From assembly GCA_021904315.1 (NCBI GenBank), contig CM038917.1, positions 14,926,041 through 14,990,040 on the forward strand: 64,000 bases of DNA, read 5' to 3'. Positions 25,950-37,599 of the stretch are shown here, one piece after another; within the stretch, counting starts at the first letter, position 1; each line of letters starts with the position of its first letter. Both the position numbers and the translations under genes were made by a program. The notes under the pieces were generated by a model. It saw only the letters and a list, made by a program, of their open reading frames with translations. It searched no databases and was not told the DNA's origin. This stretch comes from Sphagnum magellanicum. Taxonomy: Eukaryota; Streptophyta; Sphagnopsida; Sphagnales; Sphagnaceae.

Positions 25950-26657
25950 TTTATCTATATGTTATTTGACTATTGTAGCATAGTTTGGATTTAATCTATA
26001 TATGGTTTGATGTGCCGGTGGTATAATAATGTCCAACTCAATTTTGTGTTACGCTAGTTCTCGTGGAATCCTTTTCAAATCTTTATATATCTATGCAAAA
26101 ACATTTTTGAATTCCTTCAACAATTGCTCCACTTCCAGCACCTTGCCTATTTTCAATTATGCATTAATTTTCACCATTACTGGTTCTACATTAGTTCCCA
26201 GATTGAGCTTCATCAATTGTTGATTTTCAATTAATGTCCATCTAGTTATCTACAATCCTTGTGCTTTGATTTTTGTTGGAGTTTCATCCATTACAACACT
26301 CCCTGGTTGATGTTTGTAGTATGTCTCTCGATACACCTTATCTTCTAGAGCTACTTTTGGCTCATATCTATTGCTATGTATCTTCTTCTCTATGTTATGT
26401 ACTTCATATCCTTGTTTTGGAATACTAGTTTTCACATATGTATCCATGATACCCACATCTATGGTTTTCACAAATTGAATTGTCTTAGGTAAACTAATTG
26501 TTCCTATGGAGAACAATTATGGCTCTGTAAAAAAAATGATATCTTCTTCTTCATTTGTGATGTCATTCTGATAATCGTAGCATAGTAACACTTATGGTCT
26601 TCTTACTTCACTTCCCAAATGTTTGGTAATTATAATTGTTCTGAATGTCCCATTCCC

Positions 26658-26912
26658 TTATATGGTAACAATGTTACTTTCCCAATCATGTGCCACTTTA
26701 GCATCCCTCAACCATGGTTTCCTCAATAACATGGAAGAACTAGAATGTACCACATTATTCTGAAGTACAGTAAAAGTAGTTATGAAAGGAATGCCATGAA
26801 CAAATATCTTCAGGTTTATGATCAACCCCACTAGTTTTGTGGTTGTTTGATCTACCATCCTTAGATTATATGATGCAAGTTTAGGTTTTAGAAACCCCAA
26901 CTTTAATGTCAA
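26658..26912 (-). pseudogene. Retropepsin-like protease remnant, Ty3 element
   Basis: The C-terminal part of an aspartic protease domain is visible, ending in SSSMLLRKPWLRDAKVAHDW, the typical end block (usually LLGRPWLRDAKVSHDW) of Ty3 proteases. The active-site DTG/DSG motif lies upstream; from the minus strand near 26935-26950 only a damaged form (GSGINI-like) can be read. A spacer open frame (26516-26250) separates it from RT. Confidence 0.75.
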
Positions 26913-27414
26913 TTATTATATGATGATATTAATTCCAGAACCTCCATCTAATAACACATCTTCTATTGTATTCTTCTTAATCTATATTTAGATAACTGCC
27001 ATATGATTATCTATTACTACAACAATTGTCCCTACTTCTAATATTGAAGAACCAACTTGTTTATCTATGGTTGTTTTATTTACATTTTGAATTTTTCTCT
27101 AATTTCAGCTTATGCCAAAGATATTTTTTTAGCTTAAGAGTTATTTAAAGCAAATGTCCCAAGTTCAAAATATAACTTATTTCTAGCATCTACTTACCAA
27201 TGTCCAAAAAAATCTCTTTTACTATGATAAGTTTCCCTTGAGAATTCACTACTTTTTAAGATTTTTGTGCGTCCATATGAGTAATATTTGGCATACCTAG
27301 CCAAGTTGTGTTCCATCCTTCCATGGATATGGATGGCCTTTCTATCTAGGTTTGTGTTTTCTAAATATGTTGAATTATCTCCACCATTGACTTCTTCAAC
27401 TATTCTTCTTTCTC

Positions 27415-28104
27415 CTAGTCAACAACACTATTTTCTTTTATTAGCTTTCTATCCTTGAACACTTGTTCTTCAATTACTCTACTTCTTGTGGTAACATTAA
27501 CATCCACCACATTCACAATCGTAATGATTGTTTGTGTCTCAACAATAGGTTGAACCTCTATTATTGTCACAAATTTCCCATGAAACATTTTCCACATCTC
27601 AGCAAACTTTAGACAATCTATCATTTTATGTCCATTCAAACCACAAATGTGACATGCATATGAAGGTGTCTTTTGTTTTTTTTGACTTGGTTGTGCTGCC
27701 TTTGTGGTTGCCATTGTGGTTTACTTTTTTTTCTTTTTGCATGTTTCCACATTGTGATTTGTCATCCGATAATTCGGGCAATGTTTATCAATCTTCCCTA
27801 CAATACTTTGTGTTTTTGCTGGTGTTGCTTGTTTGGTATTCTATGGTATTAACGATGCACTCCTTGTTTCTACAGTAGTCATACCTTCTTCACCCAACAT
27901 CGCCACCTCATTGTGCTATTATCGTGTTGACCACTTCATCCCTACAGTTGCAATTATGAAGTATGATTGCAAACCCACTTTAAACACAATAGTTAGAAAA
28001 TTGTCTATGGTTGGTAATTGTAAAGCATGAGCCAACTTTTGAATCCATTCATAGTAAACCTCCACCCTCTTAGTCATCTCCTGCTTCATGTTCTTTAGCT
28101 CCAT
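27415..28104 (-). pseudogene. Gag remnant with CCHC zinc knuckle, Ty3 element
   Basis: 28104-27919 carries a gag capsid-like segment (VEVYYEWIQKLAHALQLPT). 27714-27415 carries one complete CCHC knuckle, CHICGLNGHKMIDC, with spacing C-x2-C-x4-H-x4-C. The frames are offset. Part of the upstream gag up to about 29 kb is too decayed to follow. Confidence 0.82.
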
Positions 28105-30094
28105 GTATATTTGCTCGTCATTTTAAGTCTTTCGATGACATTTGCAAAATGTTTGTGTAAGTCTTGAAAAAATAAAATCAGGAAATTTTAACAGGTAATT
28201 ATGGCACCAATCCAATGCCATATCTTTTAGCATATAGTTAAATGCATTGATGATATACTTTTCAGAAATCTTTGCATTTATTTTTATTATAGAATTGAAC
28301 ACTCTAACATGGGCGTCTAAATCAACATTTTTTTGAAATCAAGATACTTAAAAATTACTTTGTTTGGCTTAACATAATGGCCATCTCTGTGATCAAGAAT
28401 TGGTGTAGTTACAACATATGGTTCTTAGTATCCTCTTCTTGGATTCGTGGCATCTGCACTTCTATACCCTCCAATAGCCATTGAGCTCATCAATGGTCGA
28501 TCTGCAATCTTGTTCACATGAGTAGTCATTATCAGATTAGTAAACATCATTTAAGGTGTGTGAACAACTCTAGTAGTAGTTGTTGGTAGTGCTGAACTTC
28601 GATTCAAATTCCTCACTTCCGAAATTCCACCTGATTCGTTCCTTAATTTTGTTGTAGATCCAATTAATATTCCCTTTCTGACAACATTTATGTTGGGTGC
28701 AACAACTATTTCCACTCTTGTGGTTGTTACACTTACATTAAGTGATCAAGTAACTCCTATTCCAACATGTTGTTTTTAGGTTTCAACAACTGTCACTTCT
28801 GACACTATTGGTGGAGTTGTATTGACGTGAAATCGATAATGTTCCAATCTATGGTTACTCATTAGTATTTATTGTGGTGCAATATGTGGATGTGAATACC
28901 CCTCTGGTTCTTTACTCCTGGTCTGAATAGATGGACAAATATGTTGACTCTATGGTCCCAATTGGCTTCCCAACTCCATGCTTTTAAATTTATTATGGAC
29001 TACAGGAATTCCTAATTCCTATTCTTGTGGTTGATCCATTAATGCTCCTACCACATTCTGTAACTCCACATGCCTAACAATACTTGTTCTAATGTGAAAA
29101 GGCACAAAAGGACAATCCATGGTTACATGTCCTTCTTCATAGAATGCACAGACTTTTCAAAACAACTTGATCATCTCCAAATCCACATATTCATGATCCC
29201 ATGTTTCGATTGTGTACCTTGTTTGATCCAACTTTGGATTCTTTTGATGTGAATATGATTGTAGTACTTCATTTTAATGCATTCACCTGTGTTTCTGAAT
29301 ATTCATATGATCATGGGTGATTTTCCTCAATCTCCTTAAACACATCAGCATTGGTGTTTTCATCCACCTCCTAGTGTTCCACTGGTTCATACTAATCTGG
29401 AAATGCAAACTAATACATAAACTTGGGTTGTATACCTCTTGTAACATTTCTCCTTTGGCTAGTCACCAACTTTGGACTTGAAATTTCCTAAGGCTGATTA
29501 GGTACTATAAAAGTCCCTATTCCGTCTTGATCCCTATGACTTTGAACCACACATTGCGATTAAGAAGTATGTTGCATCTCTCTTCGTGGAAATTGTCGTC
29601 TAAAACTGTGCCTTTTCGAAAGACCCCCTAATCCATACGTCATGTTGTACCACTTCTTACGGTAAATTTTTTTATGTCGTACCACTTCTTATGCCCCACA
29701 AACCTTTCCTTTATTTTCAAAACTCGTTTGTCCAACATTAGATTATAATATGGGGTTTTTGTAAGCCTTGCATACTTCTTTCCATTTTCAAAATTATATT
29801 CTGTCTAACTTTCAATAACTTGTCGATTTGTTTCCAAGTCCAATTATTGTTATAAACTTTGGGTCACCATTCGATTCATCTTGTTTCACAATTCTTCATC
29901 TTCAAATACTATAGATCGCTTTGTAATCCTTACAACGTCAACTGCATAGACCTCTGATACTTTCTAACATACCCTTTAAAATTTTGAATTGAAAAAAAAT
30001 AACACTATTTGTTAAAACATTTTCATCTACAATATACAACAAAATTTGTAGAAAACCTTTCCATTGCTGAAAAAAAGAACAGGAAAAAAAAATT

Positions 30095-30112
30095 CCCCCA
30101 GCATGGTCGCCA
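30095..30112 (-). other. Primer-binding site of the Ty3 element
   Basis: On the minus strand this reads TGGCGACCATGCTGGGGG, two bases inside the 5' LTR end (TACCA). TGGCGAC...GGGG sites of this kind occur in Tat/Ogre-type elements and prime from a tRNA other than initiator Met. The exact tRNA is not determined here. Confidence 0.7.
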
Positions 30113-30114
30113 AA

Positions 30115-30400
30115 TGGTACCAGTGAAATTTAAATTCTTGCATAATATTTCACATTACTATAACAATAGATTTACATTTCCCATGCATATGTTCACTATT
30201 CATGTCTTCAGTCTTAATGAACTTAACACTACCATTCATTCCAACATCAGATTCATGGTTATTGCATATATAACTACATTTTGCACTTCATAATACATTA
30301 TAAAAAACTCTTGAAACAAGGTTACAATTCGTTTCATCATAATCTGATATTATAAAAAATTCACACAAAAGATGAACATATAATTCACTATAGAAGTATG
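30115..30400 (-). repeat. 5' LTR of the Ty3 element, proximal part
   Basis: Aligns with 16143-16423 across its whole length and stops abruptly at TAGAAGTATG (30391-30400). The next bases do not match the LTR. The missing remainder is found inverted at 37183-37521; together they total 625 bases against 622 for the intact LTR. Confidence 0.88.
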
Positions 30401-31810
30401 AAAACAAATCTACATAGTGGGTTATTGATTTGGAAAAACAACATGAGGGCATTGAATCGACCTCTATTGCATTTGGGAGTGGTGTTGCAACTCGAAGAAG
30501 TGGCAAAACTCTAAAGCACGTCCATTATGTTTTAGAATCCTCTAACATTTTTTAGTCTACATGTTGTCCATGTCTATAAGTGCCTCTGGCATTTGTTGTA
30601 GTTTTGTTGACCATTGGCTATATGGCTTTTCACCATGTTTTCATAGACTAAACTTTATGTAACAAACATATGTATAGAAACATATGTAATTTATGCAATG
30701 TTTTGATTTTTTTCCCTGAATTGTATACCTTTTATTCCTTTTTTGATTTCAAAACATTTAACATTTGTGTTTCATAGACATGAAATACACATGTTTGCCC
30801 TTGATTTGAACTATGAATTAAGTGATTAGGTATTACATTCTTTGAAAGCATGATGCACATATGCAAACCAACTAGTTGTTCTAGCAACAAGTATGTAGAT
30901 AAGTTTGGTATTAGTGAACTTCCTTAAGTAGGTAACCATTACAAAGATTGCCAAAATAATAAATACAACATGAACTAGAGAACATCATTGTAATATGGTG
31001 GTCTGTGTGTTTTAGATTGACAAAGTAGGTTCCACGGTTGTAGGTTCAAAACAATGTTAGGTTATTGGTGGGAGTATATGTTGAGAACCTCAGGAGGCAT
31101 ATATTTTTTGTTGGGGGACAATTAATTGTATAGACAATTACTAGGAAATGCACATTTGTCCCCAATAGATGCATGGTAAGGCTTAAACAATTGATATTTG
31201 CTACTAACAAAACAAATTTCTACCAGTACAAACGTCCAATTAAATGTGAATAAACATGGTTGTTTTGTTTTTTAGATTATGAGAATTAGCACCTTTACTT
31301 TCAAGCGTACCTCTATGCCTTTTCAAACTATTATCACTAAGATTCATTGGGAACAAATGCTAGTCATTCAGATGCTCCAACCCAACCAAACCTTGTGCAA
31401 GCATGTCATGTTGTTTGCCTCTAATAACTTTCAATGAAGAAAGAAAATGTTGTTGCAAGGTTGGAATTTCTGTTGTTGTGTTTAGTACTTCAAGCCACAT
31501 TAGCCCAACCAGGTTGCTGATGTTGCTTGTTTGTTGGAGATCATGATGTTATGTATCATGAAAGGTGGGAAAGCCTTGGATTTGTGGAAGGTTGTGTTCC
31601 TCCTTAGGAAGCAAGTCTTCAAGAGTTGGCAAGTTTATTACTAAGGATTCCCTTTGCACCCCATGGAAAGTACATATTTTTCAAACAATTGCACCATCAA
31701 GAATGGTTGGATAGAACATCTTGTAAATGTTTATAACATGTTGCAAATAATCCTTTGTGCTACAAGTGGCAATTGCATTAGGGCCATTCAGAACCTGGGG
31801 CATGCACGAT

Positions 31811-32555
31811 CTAGACCTTGGGTGGATGATTACAAAACACCAGAGCAATGTTAACCCCATCTAGGTATACCAAAACATTGGTGGATGGAATGTCATGGGC
31901 TTGAAACACAACATTAGCTACAATTCCTTCACATTTTTTGTTCTTAATGTAACCAAAGATCTTGCATTGCACACCATACCAATAATAAGTAAGGACATCA
32001 CCGACTAGGTGGTAAATGGGCCAATCCATTCAACACCTTGTAAGTTTTTTTCATGAAGAACTTTGGTTTTCAATCCTTCACTAAAAGCTTTTCTTAAATA
32101 AATATCATGTGGTTGATGTGGAATAACTATGCAAAGTTGTAAAAATTTGTCATAGTAATATTCTACAGACTCATATTTCTTTTGTTTTGTATATTTTAGA
32201 GTTGCTTTTGCTTGTTCTTCACTATGGATTTCACTAAATCGACTTATGAAAGCACATTGTACTTCACCCCATGTTGCCATTAGATGAGTCATTGCATTTC
32301 TAGCAAACCAATCAACAGTTTTCCATCTAAGAGAATTTGGAAAGTATTATAGTTTATGATCGTTTGTATCTTCTCCATAATCACATAGACTTTAGTTGAT
32401 TGTTGAATATGTATAACGAGATCATCATTGTCATGATATTTTGGTAGTTGAATGCGCAAAAAATTAGTAGGTACGACAACCATGACTGGATTCACATTCA
32501 TCATTGTTGTAACAATTGTTGGTTGTCGAGTTGACAAAGTTTTTATATTAACCAA
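31811..32555 (-). pseudogene. Retrotransposon gag fragment
   Basis: 32555-32289 includes LPKYHDNDDLVIHIQQ, and 32292-32005 includes TWGEVQCAFISRFSEIHSE and KKYESVEYYYDKFLQLC followed by IPHQPHDIYLRKAF. This is a retrotransposon gag core in two frames. The same family occurs on the plus strand at 54.5-55.0 kb (LPKYHDNED, KQKKYESMEDYGDRF). No polymerase domain is attached. Confidence 0.72.
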
Positions 32556-33736
32556 ATCAAGACTTGAGTTGTTCCAAATAGTTCTATTTCAAATGGTTGG
32601 TCACTACTTCCACCGTCGTTTAAAGTTTTTACTAATTTTTTGTTAGCTTGTTGTCTTGGTATGTGAGGCCAACCTTCTTTTGTCACCCAATCAATTGTTC
32701 CAAATGCATTGACAATATTTTATAGTATATTCATCATTCAACGCATCCTAAATTTCCTGCAGTTATGAATTATCACTATATCATAGCCCAAGACTCAACA
32801 TGTAATTGCAACTCCTCATTTAGCTTATCCATAACTTGAATAAAAGTTTCATTCATCATGAAATCCATGTTGCCATTGCCACCTTATCACACTATTTATT
32901 TTAATTGTTATGTTATCTAGAATTAATCTTATGCTTGTAATGTTTGAAGATTATTCTATTTCCATTGGACCCTTCGTTGGCACCCCCTCAACTACTTCAT
33001 GAATCTCAAACATCCTCACTTATATGATTACCCACTAAATACCATAACAAGACCAATGTTTTGCCGAACATTATGAATTTTGGTGTCTATTTTTAACCCT
33101 AACCTTTTAGAAATTTCTCACCCCTAATCATGCAACTGAGGTTTTAAAACTATGATCATCAACTTTTGTTGAAGAAAAGAATTAACTTTACACCTCATTC
33201 ATCTAATATCAAATTTCAAAAAAAAAAAAAACTCCCCATGCAACCATCCGCATTCATCATTCTTTATTTTAACATGAAGTTGTTAAAAACCCCTAATAGC
33301 CTTTCCACACCCCAATATCCTTGATGTAATTCTTAAAAATTGAGACCACTGCACATGGTTATGTCACACTAGGATGGTGTTGATTTTACACTCACCAAAC
33401 GTCATCACCATTATCCCCTTCAAAGGTAGGTGAAATCGCATTGGTGTGTGAAATCCGAATAATTTTGTCAACACTTGCCACCACAAGTGATGCCGTGACC
33501 TTGTTTTTTATGGACCCTTGCCTCTTCGTTTGACTTGGTGCATATATTATTGTGCCACAATTATGGTTAACCTTCACACTAACTAGTCGATGTGGTGTTG
33601 TTTCAAACCTTTGGTTTTAAGAAAAAACCAACGTTTTAGAGCCCGTGATAAAACTCTATGCTAACTTGTGTCTTGATTATAATGTGGCACCTGACAAAGC
33701 CCAACCATCCAAAGCTCTACATGGACATGCACAACA

Positions 33737-34558
33737 TGACGCGCTCCTAAGTCACGGGGTGAAACCCACTTGAGGGTTTCACAAAGTCAAGTTGCGGAAA
33801 GTTGAACTTGGTAGCACGCTCCCGACTTCCAACTCTAGAAAAGGGGTAGAGGGTCGAGTTGGGAGCCCCGGGATTAGACTAGGAAGAGGGACTAGCTTAG
33901 CTCGTGTGAATCTGCATCCAAAAACCAACCAAAAACGGGTTAGTTTAGCATTCGGGACACCCTTGGGTGTTGGGACTTGCCACGGGCACTTGGACACACA
34001 AGACTCACCACGGCCCGGACTCGGGGGAAGCCACCACCTTCCCCCATATAGTATTCTCTATGGCTGGTCGCGGAGGCTACATCCGAATGGCACAAATTCC
34101 CGGGACTCCTGAAATGGAGTCCCGAAATTGTCCCGGCGGGACTCCCGGAACTTTGAACCGCCATAACTCCCGACTGCAGAGTTGAATCGCGACGAGGTCT
34201 GAATCAAAGTTGTATCCCTCGTCGAGATCTTTTCAACGCCATGTCGCACGCTCAAATCGGACGTCGGGAAGAGGTCGATTCCTGACTTTTAGTGGTCGGG
34301 AGTCAAACTGCCAGTTTGACTCCCGGCGCTTCTTTTGCCCATAACTTGGGCTGCAGATGTCCGAATTGCCAATGCGAGGGCATTTTCGATATCTACGTTT
34401 CAAGACCTTTCCAATGACACCAAGAACACCCTAATGAGAGGTGTTTTGCCCCTTGTTGTCGAGCTCTGAACATTCGGGAGTCCCGGAAGACTCCCAACCT
34501 CCAACTTTTCCAAGTGTTGGGCTTCACCCTCACACTTGGCCAAAGTGGGGTTGCGACA
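33737..34558 (-). repeat. Solo LTR, minus orientation, with CAACA target duplication
   Basis: This is an 822-base LTR. In its own sense it starts TGTCGCAACCCC and ends GCGCGTCA. Identical 5-bp flanks CAACA lie at 33732-33736 and 34559-34563. It is GC-richer than its surroundings, with GGGAGTCCCGG-type words. No internal retrotransposon sequence follows, so recombination between two LTRs removed the rest. Confidence 0.87.
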
Positions 34559-35304
34559 CAACACATTTTCAACCCATGATGTGTAATTCAAATATGTGTG
34601 AAATTGAACATGCATCCATGTAATCCATCCATAACAAAAAGGTTTTAAATTATGCCATACTTGGAAGGGGGACCTTTTACTTATCGAGTTGGCGATAATA
34701 AGCTCAAAAGTATCTTGTTTAAGCAACACCATGTTGTAAATTATCAAAACTCTCCACCACCACCTCCCTCCCACATGCTTTGAAATCATTAATGGTTTCA
34801 TATGGGTTGATGGACATGAACATCACCATGTGGAGGCAATCAACTACTACACACCTCACCTTTGAATCCTTGATTTTTTCCATGGAGCGCAAGCACCATG
34901 CTTTCAACACATGCCATTCACAAAAAAAAATTAAAACAAGATCTTGACCCCACATAATCCTACCATGGTACATGTAACACTAGTGTGGTTACCATGGCCC
35001 TTACCATGAACATTAAATATGTTATGGAATCCTCATGTTAACATAGTACCAAAGCATAAGACAATGCAACAAAAAATAAAAAATCAATGTACAACTTATC
35101 GTAATGTTCGGAGTTCTTGTGGGGCATCATCCATAATGAAACATGATGGTTTCTAATCTAGCATATGCGAAAGAAGCTTTGCTCACAAAGCACTTAACCA
35201 TTCCACCAAGTTTTCACATGTTTGTTGATTTGTGATAACCCAAGCAATTAGCACCTTTGTGTGATGAAAATCAAACACCATCAATGTGAATAAGTGATAT
35301 TTCA

Positions 35305-36279
35305 TGTCACAGCCCTAATTTTGGGCTCGTAACCAAGGCAAAAAGGTTACAAGGTTGTGAGTTAAGAAGAAGCCCCGGAAGTCAAAGCAAAAAGGACGCA
35401 AGTGTGTGGGTCAAGAAGAAACCCAGGAATCACATCACATACTCCTGGGATTGTAAGAAAATGTGAAGGAGTATGAAGGAGTGAACCCTCACACTCCCAA
35501 GGCAACTCCCACTTTGGGAGATGGAGTCCCGATGGACTTCCAAAACTTCAGAGAGCAATTTCAAGGGTCAAAATTCAATGACTTGTGACGTTCTTTATAT
35601 CATTGGAAAGCTTTTGGAACTTAGATGTCTAAAATGGGCTTGCATTACTCATTTGGACATCTGAAACACAAAGTTATGGCCAAAAGAAGGGCCGGAAGTC
35701 AAACTGCCAGTTTGACTCCCGACCAAGAAAAGTCAAGAATCGACCTGATTTACTTGGCTGCAGAGGGCGTGCGACATACCGTTGGAAAGCTCTTGACGAG
35801 AGCTACAACTTTGCTTTAGACCGCATCTCAATTTGAAGTCTGCTCACAAAGTTATGGGGCTCCAAAGTCATGCAAATCCTAAGTGGAGCGATTTCGGGAC
35901 TCCCATTCAGGAGTCCCGGGAGAGAAAAACCATTTGAATGTAAGCTCCATGGCCAGCCACAGAGTACACTATAAGGGGGGAAGGTGGTGGCTTCCTCCAA
36001 GTCCGAGCCATGGTGAGTCTAGTGTGTCCGTGTTACCCATGGTTCATTTTAACACCAAAGGTGTTCCAACTATGCACTAACCACTTTGTGTGGGTTGTGT
36101 GCAAGCCTGTGTGAGTGAGTGAAGCTTGTCAACCCTTCCTGGTCCCATCCCGGAGCTCCAACACGCCCCTCTACCCCTCAAAGTGTTGTGAGCTAGGGAG
36201 CGTGCCCCAATTCCTCCCTCTTTCGTTATCTTCTACTTGGACTCACATTTGAGTCTTTCGAGGAGTTGGGAGTGTGTCA
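35305..36279 (+). repeat. Solo LTR, plus orientation, with TTTCA target duplication
   Basis: This is a 975-base LTR starting TGTCACAGCCC and ending GAGTGTGTCA. Identical TTTCA flanks lie at 35300-35304 and 36280-36284. It belongs to the same family as 33737-34558 (shared AGTCAAACTGCCAGTTTGAC block near 34303 and 35698, shared start and end), in the opposite direction. TTGGTGCC just outside looks like a primer-binding site, but it is MULE coding sequence (FGTN on the minus strand). Confidence 0.88.
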
Positions 36280-37182
36280 TTTCACATCATTGGTGCCAAA
36301 CATGGCATCCATAGAAATGATCGAATTAGAGCATGGATTGAAGTTGCATAAGTGTTTGGATCCCTATTGTGAAAGGGGCATGAATCCCATTCACTTCACT
36401 TGCATCCTAGAAATAAAAAAATTCATCAAGATGAACACAACCCCATGACTAAATGGAAAGCGTCAAGTTTATGTGCAAACGCCAAGTGCCCCTCTTGTGC
36501 TTCTGATCCAAGTAGGTAATATCTTGGAATTTTAGGAAATCATCCTGAGTCATCCATTCATTTGCATTCCCCTGTGCCCACCAAATTTCTTTATGCTTGT
36601 CATAAATTTGTTTCATGGTGTACCCTAACCCTAATTGGGTCCATATAAATTCCTTCAACTTATGAAACATGTGTGGAACATATGTTGACATCTATGGACC
36701 CTAGGTCACATGCATTGTGAATAGGATCTCCATTGGCCCGAGTGTGAGTTTGATGGTAAAAAATGATTTCCACCACAACTCGTTATGTGTAAAACCTCTT
36801 TAGTGGGCCAAACAACCGCACTTGATTGACTTCATGTGGTTGGGGTCTTTGCGGGTCTTTCGGCGCATAACCACATTTATACCTACAAAACATAATTTCC
36901 ATTCAATCAAATCAAAAGACACAAAAACGATTAACCTTAAAACTTGCAAAAATGACCAATGGAAAGGGTTTATAGGTTTTGAAATCATACCAAGTATGTC
37001 CAAGGTGATTTTTTATCCTTGGTTTTTTACATCTTGTTGAGGGACAAATTCTTGGAGATGTACCATTCAATCACAGTTTGCATATCCCCTCGTTCAGCCT
37101 ACAAAAATACAAAGATACAAGCATGGAAGATGTATGAGGTTTCAATTGCCACGTAGTTTTGGTTTCCATGCCTAAACCCATC

Positions 37183-37521
37183 TATTAAAGGGGTAGGATG
37201 AATATGTGATTTTGGATGAACAAGGTTGTTAGGATAGGGACTAATTAGGTAACTTTGTTAGTTTGAATTTTGAATTTTTATTGTTTTGATCATGATGACA
37301 TGATTTGGGATAGTTCAAAAGGTTATAGTTCTGGAGAAAAAAATAGATGATGAAACATAGAGTTTACAGAAGACTAGGAGGAGTTGTAGGTATTTGTACT
37401 AGAAAACCACAAACTTTGTTTTGATATAACACAAATTTTAAGTGTTGATTTAGATTTTTTTTAACAAAACATGGGATTATGCTATAATTTGGATTCATGT
37501 TTTAAGTAATACAAAGAAGCA
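37183..37521 (+). repeat. 5' LTR of the Ty3 element, distal part, inverted
   Basis: Reads TATTAAAGGGG at the outer LTR end (consensus TGTTAAAGGGG) and continues as the reverse complement of 16424-16764, including GGGATTATGCTATAATTTGG. It ends at GAAGCA (37521), exactly where 30400 breaks off. 37178-37182, CCATC, is the displaced target duplication. Confidence 0.88.
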
Positions 37522-37599
37522 CACGTTGTGGTGTTGTCATTTCTTTTTAATGTGTTGTTCACATCTATTGCAATTGTCAAATGGGGTTTAACTCTACCA

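Larger units (their letters stand above)
16138..30400 (-). mobile_element. Ty3/gypsy LTR retrotransposon, decayed, with a nested CACTA element
   Basis: Element sense is minus. From right to left it runs: part of the 5' LTR (30115-30400), primer-binding site (30095-30112), gag, protease, RT interrupted by another transposon, RNase H, integrase, a ~4-kb extra 3' region, polypurine tract and 3' LTR (16143-16764). The order PR-RT-RH-INT defines Ty3/gypsy. Frames are broken by many stops, so it is dead. The two LTR copies differ, by eye, at about one base in eight to ten, which implies an old insertion. Target duplication GATGG is at 16138-16142, with its partner displaced to 37178-37182 (read as CCATC). 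The tRNA-type PBS and extra 3' region suggest a Tat/Athila-like lineage, which is an inference. Confidence 0.9.
33390..37003 (-). pseudogene. MULE-type transposase gene, split by two solo LTRs
   Basis: Minus-strand pieces in order: 37003-36285 (KLCFVGINVVMRRKTRKDPN, then YVPHMFHKLKEFIW and QKHKRGTWRLHINLTLS, then FTIGIQTLMQLQS, then MDAMFGTNDVK), 35304-34564 (YHLFTLMVFDFHHTK, then FFCEWHVLKAWCLRSMEKIK, SINPYETINDFKA) and 33736-33392 (HNCGTIIYAPSQTKRQ, KVTASLVVASVDK). The D-A-x-F-G-T-N and C/H-W-H-V-x-K/R-A-W blocks are characteristic of Mutator-like transposases, and the last piece leads toward where a SWIM zinc finger normally lies; I could not read the CxC...CxH residues. Stops and shifts are frequent. 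Removing the solo LTR at 35305-36279 plus one TTTCA restores GTNDVKYHLFTL across the join. Confidence 0.8.
30401..37521. other. Inverted 7.1-kb segment with a breakpoint inside an LTR
   Basis: Both edges are defined by the split 5' LTR: its proximal part ends at 30400, and its distal part ends, inverted, at 37521. Turning the segment around rejoins the LTR at the same base and places GATGG directly after it, matching GATGG at 16138-16142. Contents: a gag fragment, a MULE gene and two solo LTRs. 30401-31810 shows no recognised feature. Confidence 0.82.

Noticed and set aside
36280-36310. TTGGTGCC after the solo LTR as a primer-binding site of a full element
   Set aside because: The bases are minus-strand MULE coding sequence (FGTND), and the TTTCA duplication places the LTR end at 36279.
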